The notes under the pieces are model-generated. The model searched no databases. It was given only the letters and a program-made list of their open reading frames with translations, and had not been told where the DNA came from. A program made the translations under genes and the position numbers. From assembly GCA_002633005.1 (NCBI GenBank), contig NMRA01000377.1, positions 122,989 through 186,988 of the forward strand: DNA of 64,000 nt, written 5' to 3'. Source of the stretch: Phoronis australis (Eukaryota; Phoronida; Phoronidae). Shown piece by piece: positions 61,301 to 64,000 of the stretch; within the stretch, counting starts at the first letter, position 1; each line of letters starts with the position of its first letter.

Positions 61301-63533
61301 GCAAATTTATTATATGGCAAAGTTACGCTCCACAATTTGTTGCAAGTTAACTCCTAAAAATTATGTGTCATAAAATGGTTCCACAGTGAAGAATACAATG
61401 TCTAATATTGCTAACAAAACACCATGCATGCATTCTGTACAGGTAATGAATGAACCACAACACGTTAGTTTACAGGCACAGTTTAGCAAAGCCAAGCAAG
61501 TTTAAGTGCAAAGCTAAATAACAACAAGAAGTAAATTCTGCCATAAGCACGTTCTGGACAAATTCAGGTAACGAACAGCTGCAATAAAACACCCAGAATG
61601 CCCCACTACTACCCCTATTGAGCCACAAGTTGTTTTAAAATCTTTTTGTAAGACTGTATTGAGTTACCACTCGCACAAACTAAAAACACTTTTGTCTTTG
61701 TACAATAATAGAAAATTGAAAACAAATTTCAACATCAATTTCAACTTTCTAGGAATGCTGACACAATTAACGAAACATTACGGGGCTCATGCAATTGCAA
61801 AATGGTCGCAATCAACAACAGTTAGAAGATACACTAGGGTGCAAATATTAGAAGTTGGATGGTGCTTAAAAGTGAACAAAAAAGGTTTAAAACCTTTATT
61901 AAGTCTTGGCACATCTCACAATCTGTTATACAAACTTGTTCTATTTCGTGATGGGTTTAGCTTAGATCTACCTCGCAAGCAACTATTTAACGCAACAAAC
62001 TGCCACTACGGTTCAACAATCACATGACAATCACATGACTTGACCATCACTTACCTGGAGGCAGTGGACTGGTGTTGACTATAGCATGGAGATTTTGCAT
62101 TATTTTTCACATGTTTAATTGTTTACAAGAATCAAATTTACTAACAACTCATTTTTAATTTACCATCACTTCAAATTGAGACATAACTCATGAGTCTTGA
62201 GACAGTTTGATAATGCTAGATACAATAGCAAAATTATGCAAAAGTCAGTTGATCAAATTGGTAACACAATGGGTTAATTAAAATTGTTCTAAATATCCCT
62301 TTCACGCCCTCTTACAATAGTGAAATAATTGCAGAAAATTATTATACGTTGATATTTTGCCATCTATTATCATCTTTAAAAAGCAAATCATGCCACATTG
62401 TTTTTGGGAGGTTTAAATGATTTTAAACAAAAAATAAACATTTAAGACAGGCACATTTACAAAATAATGCTTTACTTTGGAACAAAACAGTTAACTTTTT
62501 AAAATAATGAAATTTTTTGTCACATTTTAACTTTGTTCTACATTTCCATATCGTATTTTCCCCAAGTGCATTAAGTTCATCTTCATGTCATTTTACTTGA
62601 CAATTAAATCACTGAGACCTCACAATAATTAAAAACTCACCTCCAATATCCCTAGAATTTGTCTTCTGAGACGGTGGTTCGTGAGCTTGGAAAAGCAAGT
62701 ACAAGCAAGGTTAAGCAATGAAACTGGAGAGAACATAGAACTAGAAAGCACTCCACCAGAGGGCAGACCTCAACCAGGGCACCGCAGAAAAGTCAATCTA
62801 AAATGCACATTTGTGTGTCCGCGGACACATGCATGTATGTGTCTGCATCATTACCAGCAGTTATTGTAGTGTCAACAAAAGAGGTCACTGTTCTCCATTT
62901 CTACAGGGTGTCTCAAAATGTTGGAATATATTTTACAAGTCAGAGCAACTTGCATAGTCAAGCCACAGGTTTAACAGTTTGTAGTCATCTAACATTTTGA
63001 AAATTACTTTCTTCACATGGACGCCTCAGGCGCATGAACATCCATTTAGTCTGTCTCCATAGTGACAGCCACCATATTACACAACACATTAAGCTGGTGT
63101 TTGGCTACTACACACATATGCACGTACACATAAATTAACATATAATTAATACAATATAGTCTCTTCCCAAGTTTTAATTGACTGAGGTAGTAAGGCTTAT
63201 ATAATGTCTTGTCTTCACTCTTTGCTCTACACGAATAGACAGAGTTCGTAATGTATAGAACATACTTTGCACTGTATGGAAAGACAGAGTTTGCAATGTA
63301 TGTTTGCACAGTATGAAAGTCAGTGTTTGCAATGTATTTTTGCACAGTATGAAAAGCCAGAAATTTCAACAAATCATTGCGCTATATGAAAAGTCTGAGT
63401 TTGCAACACAGAACAGAATGAGTAATATAGCTATATATAGCATCAAGAACAAGTTAACATAGAGTATGTCTAAGCTGTTCAAGTTCACTTAACATACCTT
63501 TTGGCACATTCTTGTCATCATTCTCTGGAATTT
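28257..63533 (-). CDS. LOXHD1-like: Giant PLAT-repeat protein, LOXHD1-type (5' end outside window)
   Basis: Span of 38 recognised exons (listed separately) totalling 8,300 coding nt, about 2,766 codons. All junctions keep frame: 36 GT-AG introns are followed or bounded consistently except two that use GC donors. The product is about 18 consecutive PLAT (lipoxygenase-homology beta-sandwich) domains and linkers; nothing else is recognised. A protein made only of PLAT repeats is the mark of LOXHD1, a stereociliary protein of vertebrate hair cells with 15 PLAT domains in human; the role in this organism is unknown, and PLAT domains usually mediate membrane or protein contacts. Type a ('WNVWVTTG', 'xPLPL', 'YKIRVG') alternates with type b ('YRVQVYTG', 'GDTGKR', 'AVDLGxLSKVxVGHN'). 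A signal peptide cannot be judged because the start is missing. Confidence 0.85.
28312..29300. other. PLAT intron 37-38
   Basis: About 1 kb, from gtaagt at 29300 to gcttgcag at 28312; no other exon supported. Confidence 0.5.
29301..29515 (-). CDS. LOXHD1-like: PLAT gene exon 37: P18, second half
   Basis: 215 nt, phase 0 to 2. VDTFTVEAVDLGALMKVAIG, HAESGPGSDWFPEKVIVKE, then an acidic stretch (SNTNGDTEGDDGKSEETK) and TEYIFNYDQ|gtaagt. The RWLD strand of a complete PLAT domain is not seen after it. Confidence 0.9.
29516..30696. other. PLAT intron 36-37, nothing recognised
   Basis: About 1.2 kb; no supported feature. Confidence 0.5.
30697..30848 (-). CDS. LOXHD1-like: PLAT gene exon 36: PLAT domain P18 (type b), first half; GC donor
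   Basis: 152 nt, phase 1 to 0. VTKYLVEIHSGANPGDSSAT, LHGDKGDSGRRGLLKSQ, KFESGK. Donor AAG|gcaagt, a GC-AG intron at the same domain position as exon 23. Confidence 0.85.
30849..31634. other. PLAT intron 35-36, nothing recognised
   Basis: About 790 bp of AT-rich intron with no supported feature. Confidence 0.5.
31635..31860 (-). CDS. LOXHD1-like: PLAT gene exon 35: end of P17
   Basis: 226 nt, phase 0 to 1. IKLDPGAVGKIRKIRLEHDN, GEGAGWHVDHLKLTD, FPVSRWLDATVDDG, VRELPAVWPDSEASPG. A well-kept PLAT second half. Confidence 0.9.
32266..33221 (-). CDS. LOXHD1-like: PLAT gene exon 34: 956-nt exon, P15 (a), P16 (b), P17 start (a)
   Basis: Phase 1 to 0. P15: DGVWSIEVVLSEEQ ... PLTVTLCGVNSESEPLPL ... 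GDVFKVRLSVEK ... FPAIWPAVEVLP. P16: VDYQVSVFTGKGDRASTGRD, GSMGSTGKRMLTKS, DEWLLDKVLIND, KNWFGL, ILERELLRAQ. P17: GEWLVTVVTSSDVENGGTDA, FGEYGDSGAIPLG, VDEFC|gtaagt. Two and a half domains without an intron. Confidence 0.9.
33792..34038 (-). CDS. LOXHD1-like: PLAT gene exon 33: end of P14
   Basis: 247 nt, phase 0 to 1. IFLLEAVSLGNLRKLALNKS, then a diverged second half (KSFVFDLDKALKVNGTQ) and linker CPDVAKSG. The GHxxxGxxxGW motif is lost. Confidence 0.85.
34255..35611 (-). CDS. LOXHD1-like: PLAT gene exon 32: 1,357-nt exon, P12 end, P13 (type a), P14 start (type b)
   Basis: Phase 2 to 0. WFDTGCEDRALLRDLVPL ends P12. P13 is split by an acidic insert (NDELEENEEDEGN) between FKCFIKIF and LLLSVYGATGMYQPP, and continues GDIGDIYKIRVCQFG, MTFDFSHWLG. 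A long acidic/Gln-Asn linker precedes REMPFIQVNKPALP. P14 starts TYQINVHYRTDPS, then a Ser/Glu/Lys insert, LSLILFGERGDSGWRLLIEK, and a second long Glu/Asn/Lys-rich insert up to SDTDSAENLK|gtatgt. The inserts are low-complexity and probably disordered. Confidence 0.85.
35612..36737. other. PLAT intron 31-32, nothing recognised
   Basis: 1.1 kb intron, AT-rich with ATT/TTATCA-type low complexity near 36130-36210; no exon or repeat supported. Confidence 0.5.
36738..36895 (-). CDS. LOXHD1-like: PLAT gene exon 31: P12, second half
   Basis: 158 nt, phase 0 to 2. FDSFIVRALDIGFIKQLVIG, HSTVGRGLGWYCEDVRVK, HYFPCFR|gtaaat. Confidence 0.9.
37258..37412 (-). CDS. LOXHD1-like: PLAT gene exon 30: PLAT domain P12 (type b), first half
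   Basis: 155 nt, phase 1 to 0. MEYVVTVRTGDAMRSTTQSN, NLIGEFGDTGSKLLNKSL, KFGSGQ|gtaacg. Confidence 0.9.
38325..38984 (-). CDS. LOXHD1-like: PLAT gene exon 29: end of P10 and whole P11 (type a) with acidic insert
   Basis: 660 nt, phase 1-1. GGIWYLEKIVVKE closes P10. P11 reads GEWSVWVTTGQSGTKSG ... GDIGELMKIRISLDSES, then a charged insert (about 40 residues, QRSDEKEDNASEKTDNN and EDDDSDDVQNED), then WNLVKIRMKHKETGAEFHF and ELPAIRP. The insert sits in the loop before the last strands of the sandwich. Confidence 0.85.
39219..39446 (-). CDS. LOXHD1-like: PLAT gene exon 28: PLAT domain P10 (type b)
   Basis: 228 nt, phase 1-1. VFDYSVAIYTKHTENQ, SVKLTGDHGDTGKHAVNS, VDVFTVKAVSIGQIQELAL, CNESEVEG. 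The intron before the GWYLEK strand is at a position not used in other b domains; the usual ELGQ|LDVF intron is lost. Confidence 0.85.
39965..40097 (-). CDS. LOXHD1-like: PLAT gene exon 27: end of P9
   Basis: 133 nt, phase 0 to 1. LVMTDEDTGEEVKVYIDRWF, EEDDGLISREFPVN, linker DSAILPG|gtgggt. Confidence 0.9.
40340..40500 (-). repeat. tRNA-derived SINE-like repeat, copy 1
   Basis: On the minus strand, an A-box-like TGGCTATGGGG and a B-box-like AGATTCGACTC about 35 nt apart are followed by a body ('aaatcttttcagact ... tgtggccaac'). Repeated 260 bp away at 40604-40750 with about 80% identity by eye. Confidence 0.6.
40604..40750 (-). repeat. tRNA-derived SINE-like repeat, copy 2
   Basis: Shares with copy 1 the stretches 'gttggccacatca', 'agtctgaaaagattt' and the B-box-like 'gactcgaatctgg'. 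Minus-strand orientation judged from the B box. Confidence 0.6.
41158..41244 (-). CDS. LOXHD1-like: PLAT gene exon 26: P9 middle
   Basis: 87 nt, phase 0-0. VKVGDIGAIYKIRLEHDNHN, FPDWHVDK|gtctgt. Retains the mid-domain intron. Confidence 0.9.
41823..42046 (-). CDS. LOXHD1-like: PLAT gene exon 25: PLAT domain P9 (type a), first part
   Basis: 224 nt, phase 1 to 0. Linker DVIAADAQVPAKVTDVKTQG, then VWKVTVFTSDVHNAGTHAQV, YLTVYGDKGVSDKLPLG, SSFV|gtaact. Confidence 0.9.
42272..42376. repeat. 21-bp tandem repeat, five copies, in a PLAT intron
   Basis: GGTCAACATGATGTTTAAATA repeated five times head to tail, practically without variation. The open frame of repeated MLTYLNI on the minus strand is an artefact. 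Confidence 0.95.
42897..43137 (-). CDS. LOXHD1-like: PLAT gene exon 24: P8, second half
   Basis: 241 nt, phase 0 to 1. MDFFQLEAVFLQDLTKIEIS, GLGSGLFIDKLVVKE, YVFPCGRWLDDHVDDGKTCR. Two exons of the standard unit are fused (no intron at FPCxR|W). Confidence 0.85.
43616..43773 (-). CDS. LOXHD1-like: PLAT gene exon 23: PLAT domain P8 (type b), first half; GC donor
   Basis: 158 nt, phase 1 to 0. VMKYGISVYTGNHWASYTDS ... GSKGDSGKRCLYHS ... FCKNQ. The donor is CAG|gcaagt, a typical GC-AG splice site; no GT alternative keeps the frame. Confidence 0.85.
44473..44605 (-). CDS. LOXHD1-like: PLAT gene exon 22: end of P7
   Basis: 133 nt, phase 0 to 1. VRVQDKQTEEEYTFTFDRWL, DLVREMPV, linker GQPVLPG. Confidence 0.9.
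45684..45770 (-). CDS. LOXHD1-like: PLAT gene exon 21: P7 middle
   Basis: 87 nt, phase 0-0. VNMKDIGEIYKIRIGREDKD ... GWHLEE. Same length and place as exon 26; this mid-domain intron is absent in P1, P3 and P5. Confidence 0.9.
46244..46505 (-). CDS. LOXHD1-like: PLAT gene exon 20: end of P6 fused to start of P7 (type a)
   Basis: 262 nt, phase 2 to 0. WFDEGEDDGKIEREL, short linker PPAPPPESTG, then EYHLWIRTADDSLATNG ... ILTVYGADGKTDDI ... NNDEFD|gtaagt. The phase-1 intron that separates units elsewhere is missing, so no microexon can be inserted here. Confidence 0.9.
46506..48087. other. PLAT intron 19-20, nothing recognised
   Basis: 1.6 kb of AT-rich intron without a supported exon or clear repeat. 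Confidence 0.5.
48088..48248 (-). CDS. LOXHD1-like: PLAT gene exon 19: P6, second half
   Basis: 161 nt, phase 0 to 2. VDMFELEAVDLGEIIKVIVG, HNGQGHGAGWYLEKVIVQVK, EFYFPCKR. Confidence 0.9.
49308..49459 (-). CDS. LOXHD1-like: PLAT gene exon 18: PLAT domain P6 (type b), first half
   Basis: 152 nt, phase 1 to 0. VLKYRVQVYTGSEPGSETDA ... GERGDTGKRVLYKSDN ... FELGQ|gtgagg. Closest to exon 7, which points to recent copying of two-domain units. Confidence 0.9.
49910..50042 (-). CDS. LOXHD1-like: PLAT gene exon 17: end of P5
   Basis: 133 nt, phase 0 to 1. VKLKNVHSGETLTF, WWLSRKDDNLDLWKELPAVR, PKIPPRK. Confidence 0.9.
50441..50706 (-). CDS. LOXHD1-like: PLAT gene exon 16: PLAT domain P5 (type a)
   Basis: 266 nt, phase 1 to 0. 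GSWNVWVTTGKQQDM ... IYIYLYGPNGHSDPLPL ... GEVYKMRVGVDDTEE ... FRWFLEK|gtaaaa. First exon of repeat unit 3. Confidence 0.9.
50979..51925. repeat. Four diverged direct repeats in a PLAT intron
   Basis: The word CCACTAGGGGCACCACAGTAG or a close variant begins units at about 50981, 51174, 51549 and 51846. Shared tails follow ('aatcaacgtcagc', 'gatcttttgagcaatt', 'caccaaatctgtcc'). Unit lengths vary (about 190-375 bp). No coding sense recognised; perhaps clustered insertions of one dispersed element. Confidence 0.6.
52059..52171 (-). CDS. LOXHD1-like: PLAT gene exon 15: end of P4 and linker
   Basis: 113 nt, phase 2 to 1. WLDEGEDDGKIERELVAQEP, then acidic linker EEAPSSDPEEEKKG. Donor G|gtatat. Confidence 0.85.
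52587..52747 (-). CDS. LOXHD1-like: PLAT gene exon 14: P4, second half
   Basis: 161 nt, phase 0 to 2. LDEFAITAVDLGELSKVVVG, HNGHGHGAGWYLDKIIIKVE, EFYFPCNR. Confidence 0.9.
53073..53224 (-). CDS. LOXHD1-like: PLAT gene exon 13: PLAT domain P4 (type b), first half
   Basis: 152 nt, phase 1 to 0. VLKYRVMVYTGSEPASDTDA ... GERGDTGKRLLYQSDN ... FEFGQ|gttggt. Confidence 0.9.
53448..53580 (-). CDS. LOXHD1-like: PLAT gene exon 12: end of P3
   Basis: 133 nt, phase 0 to 1. IKMTNVVSLERLTF, RWLSRSMEDCDLWAELPVIR, PRKKPLSG. Same layout as exon 6. Confidence 0.9.
53806..54083 (-). CDS. LOXHD1-like: PLAT gene exon 11: PLAT domain P3 (type a)
   Basis: 278 nt, phase 1 to 0. ASATTWNVWVTTGKKPK ... FLYVYGADGHSEALPL ... 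GEVYKIRVGVSDVEE ... FKWFLEK|gtgagt. First exon of repeat unit 2; no mid-domain intron. Confidence 0.9.
54678..55051. repeat. 59-bp minisatellite, about six copies, in a PLAT intron
   Basis: Each 59-bp unit contains CATTGGGTCACATGAC twice, so the array holds about twelve of them. The word joins an inverted CCAAT box (ATTGG) to the E-box TCACATGA. Units are highly similar, with a disturbed last copy near 54971-55020. Confidence 0.95.
55555..55584 (-). CDS. LOXHD1-like: PLAT gene exon 10: 30-nt linker microexon
   Basis: Acceptor ttaactcatag, donor GGGAG|gtaaat, phase 1-1, encoding E-PDGLFIPEG. It lies alone in the 2.4-kb intron between exons 9 and 11, the same unit boundary that holds four microexons upstream. 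Confidence 0.55.
56476..56582 (-). CDS. LOXHD1-like: PLAT gene exon 9: end of P2 and linker
   Basis: 107 nt, phase 2 to 1. WFDEGEDDGKIERELTAQEL followed by an acidic proline-rich linker (ELPTPEPEEEG). Can splice in frame either to microexon 10 or straight to exon 11. Confidence 0.85.
57479..57639 (-). CDS. LOXHD1-like: PLAT gene exon 8: P2, second half
   Basis: 161 nt, phase 0 to 2. LDVFTLEAVDLGDLSKVIVG, then HNGEGHGAGWLLDKILIDVE and YYFPCNR, the classical PLAT core ending at the FPCNR strand. Confidence 0.9.
58175..58326 (-). CDS. LOXHD1-like: PLAT gene exon 7: PLAT domain P2 (type b), first half
   Basis: 152 nt, phase 1 to 0. VLKYRIQVYTGSEPGSETDA ... GARGDTGKRVLYKSDN ... FELGQ|gtacgg. About 88% identical in protein to exon 18 by eye. 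Confidence 0.9.
58444..58576 (-). CDS. LOXHD1-like: PLAT gene exon 6: end of P1
   Basis: 133 nt, phase 0 to 1, acceptor ttttgaag. VKMKNVLTSEQLNF, then NQWLSRRHENFDLWKELPV and a basic linker RPRKKPLPG. Six exons of exactly this length occur in the gene (exons 6, 12, 17, 22, 27 and this position in each unit). Confidence 0.85.
58998..59269 (-). CDS. LOXHD1-like: PLAT gene exon 5: PLAT domain P1 (type a)
   Basis: Acceptor tttttgtag, donor AAAAG|gtgggt; phase 1 to 0. Reads DGDWYVWITTGRK ... IFLLVYGKNGSSDPIPL ... GDVYKIRIGTDD ... FNWYLEK. The mid-domain phase-0 intron found in P7, P9 and P17 is absent. First exon of repeat unit 1. Confidence 0.85.
59074..59861. repeat. Local duplication, left copy, ending at an N
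   Basis: 788 bp nearly identical to 59863-60654, including 196 bp of PLAT exon 5 and the following intron. It stops at the N at 59862 in the middle of 'gacgatat', which continues as 'gacgatatcaatc' in the right copy. Strong sign of duplicated contig ends. Confidence 0.9.
59310..59524. mobile_element. Candidate MITE with 13-bp terminal inverted repeats
   Basis: CCGTTCCAAGAAA at 59314-59326 is perfectly inverted at 59509-59521 (TTTCTTGGAACGG). The 215-bp interior is full of short complementary words (gacttaag/cttaagt, gactaag/cttagtc-like). It is present again in the right copy (about 60105-60325). No coding capacity; target-site duplication not clear. Confidence 0.5.
59863..60654. repeat. Local duplication, right copy, with a partial PLAT exon
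   Basis: Starts inside exon 5 (cccagctttt) and carries 196 bases of it with identical protein (59863-60058), so its 3' part and donor are missing. Intron differences are a 4-base indel and scattered substitutions. It would give a truncated PLAT domain, so it is more likely an assembly duplicate than a real exon. Confidence 0.9.
60726..60782 (-). CDS. LOXHD1-like: PLAT gene exon 4: 57-nt lysine-rich linker microexon
   Basis: Acceptor cacctcag, donor G|gttgaa (weak), phase 1-1. Encodes TPKKDTKTKEKKKTDKPQ, a strongly basic linker just before PLAT domain P1. Skipping it keeps the frame. Confidence 0.6.
62055..62078 (-). CDS. LOXHD1-like: PLAT gene exon 3: 24-nt linker microexon
   Basis: Acceptor gctatag, donor G|gtaagt (perfect consensus), phase 1-1. 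Encodes x-NTSPLPP-x, proline-rich. Its small size makes it easy to miss in automatic annotation. Confidence 0.55.
62641..62685 (-). CDS. LOXHD1-like: PLAT gene exon 2: 45-nt linker microexon
   Basis: Acceptor cttttccaag, donor G|gtgagt, phase 1-1. Encodes AHEPPSQKTNSRDIG. Shorter acceptor choices (25 or 11 nt) would break the frame; only the 45-nt form is open and symmetric. Confidence 0.6.
63239..63415. repeat. ~40-bp imperfect tandem repeat upstream of exon 1
   Basis: Three to four copies of a unit like 'gagtttgcaatgtat ... ttgcacagtatgaaa', decaying at both ends. The open frame on the minus strand (HTVQTYIANS repeated) is a by-product. Confidence 0.75.
63498..63533 (-). CDS. LOXHD1-like: PLAT gene exon 1 in window: 36-nt linker microexon
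   Basis: Acceptor tttgtag, donor G|gtatgt, phase 1-1. Encodes x-IPENDDKNVPK-x. It lies upstream of an a-type PLAT domain, where other units have a phase-1 junction. The host PLAT exon before it is beyond the window. Confidence 0.6.
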
Positions 63534-64000
63534 CTACAAAACACACATCTAAAGCTATAGTACATGTCAAAAATAACTAGACAGAATGACCTAGAATTTT
63601 CCATCATGAAGACGGAGTGTAAGTAGAGTTCACCATAATATCAATAACAGAATGATGAAATGACCGGTCATGTGGGACAATGACCGATCACGTGGGGCAA
63701 TGAACCAGCAATACCCATCATGACATGGAAACGGAATTTTGTCCGCACACTTTTGCTGTGTGGATGGTTTTCACACACATAATGAGCTTATAGTGAGACC
63801 AGGGGTCAGGGTTAAACCTTAGTTTGTACTCAAACTCAAAGTAATTTTTGGCATTATCCATACTTTTGTGCGAACTTAAGATAAGTGTCATTAGTCTGTG
63901 TTTGAGTACAGAATGGTTTAAGGTTATGAATTTCTAATCCAAGTTCGCACTTGAGATGACTCTTAGATTCGAGCTACAAACTTCCAGCCTTAATGGCGGG
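63534..64000. other. Intron upstream of first visible PLAT-gene exon
   Basis: No exon recognised up to the window end. The gene must continue, because the first visible exon begins in phase 1 with an acceptor. Confidence 0.5.

Noticed and set aside
61668-61679. A possible 12-nt phase 1-1 microexon (VCAS) between exons 3 and 4 of the PLAT gene
   Set aside because: Acceptor tttttag and donor gtaact are plausible, but 12 nt is too short to separate from chance without transcripts.

Overview
This is metazoan nuclear DNA. It is AT-rich and has spliced genes with GT-AG introns, C2H2 zinc-finger arrays, PLAT-repeat exons, a Penelope-like retroelement, tRNA-derived SINE-like repeats and micro/minisatellites. 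The gene content fits a non-vertebrate animal (cnidarian, lophotrochozoan or invertebrate deuterostome); the window does not decide which.

Layout. (1) 0.4-13.8 kb: two tandemly duplicated C2H2 zinc-finger genes on the minus strand, coding exons 1935-3643 and 9415-11202. Each is followed by fossil fingers cut off by a frameshift that both copies share. A likely first exon of the left gene lies at 5364-5397 and splices in frame. (2) 13.8-20.2 kb: no convincing gene. It holds a decayed ~150-bp repeat array built on a conserved 17-bp core, and ATGT/ATGC microsatellites inside a local duplication that meets at an N. (3) 20.2-23.5 kb: a plus-strand two-exon gene for a secreted protein (signal peptide, PAN/apple-like segment, fibrinogen-like domain of the contactin-associated-protein type), carrying a one-base frameshift and a near-terminal stop. 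(4) 24.6-26.0 kb: a decayed Penelope-like element (reverse transcriptase plus GIY-YIG) whose 5' end is folded into an inverted duplication. (5) 27-64 kb: the 3' part of one very large minus-strand gene, for which I read 38 exons (8,300 coding nt, about 2,766 codons) with consistent splice phases. It encodes about 18 consecutive PLAT domains and nothing else recognisable, the hallmark of LOXHD1-type proteins. The 5' end lies beyond the window.

The PLAT gene is the most interesting object. Two domain types alternate (type a 'WNVWVTTG', type b 'YRVQVYTG'). Three upstream two-domain units share an almost identical five-exon structure. The unit boundaries are phase-1 introns, and in two boundaries tiny in-frame phase 1-1 exons (24-57 nt) are inserted: four in a row at 60.7-63.5 kb and one at 55.56 kb. 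These are ideal alternative-splicing cassettes for changing linker length and charge between PLAT units. Towards the 3' end exons are fused (up to 1,357 nt), domains diverge and long acidic inserts appear. Two introns use GC-AG splice sites at the homologous place in two b-type domains.

Assembly caution: the single Ns at 18928 and 59862 each join two copies of the same local sequence, the pattern expected from unmerged overlapping or allelic contig ends. The partial second copy of a PLAT exon at 59863-60058 is therefore probably not a real exon. All homology statements come from motif recognition by eye; no database search was run.
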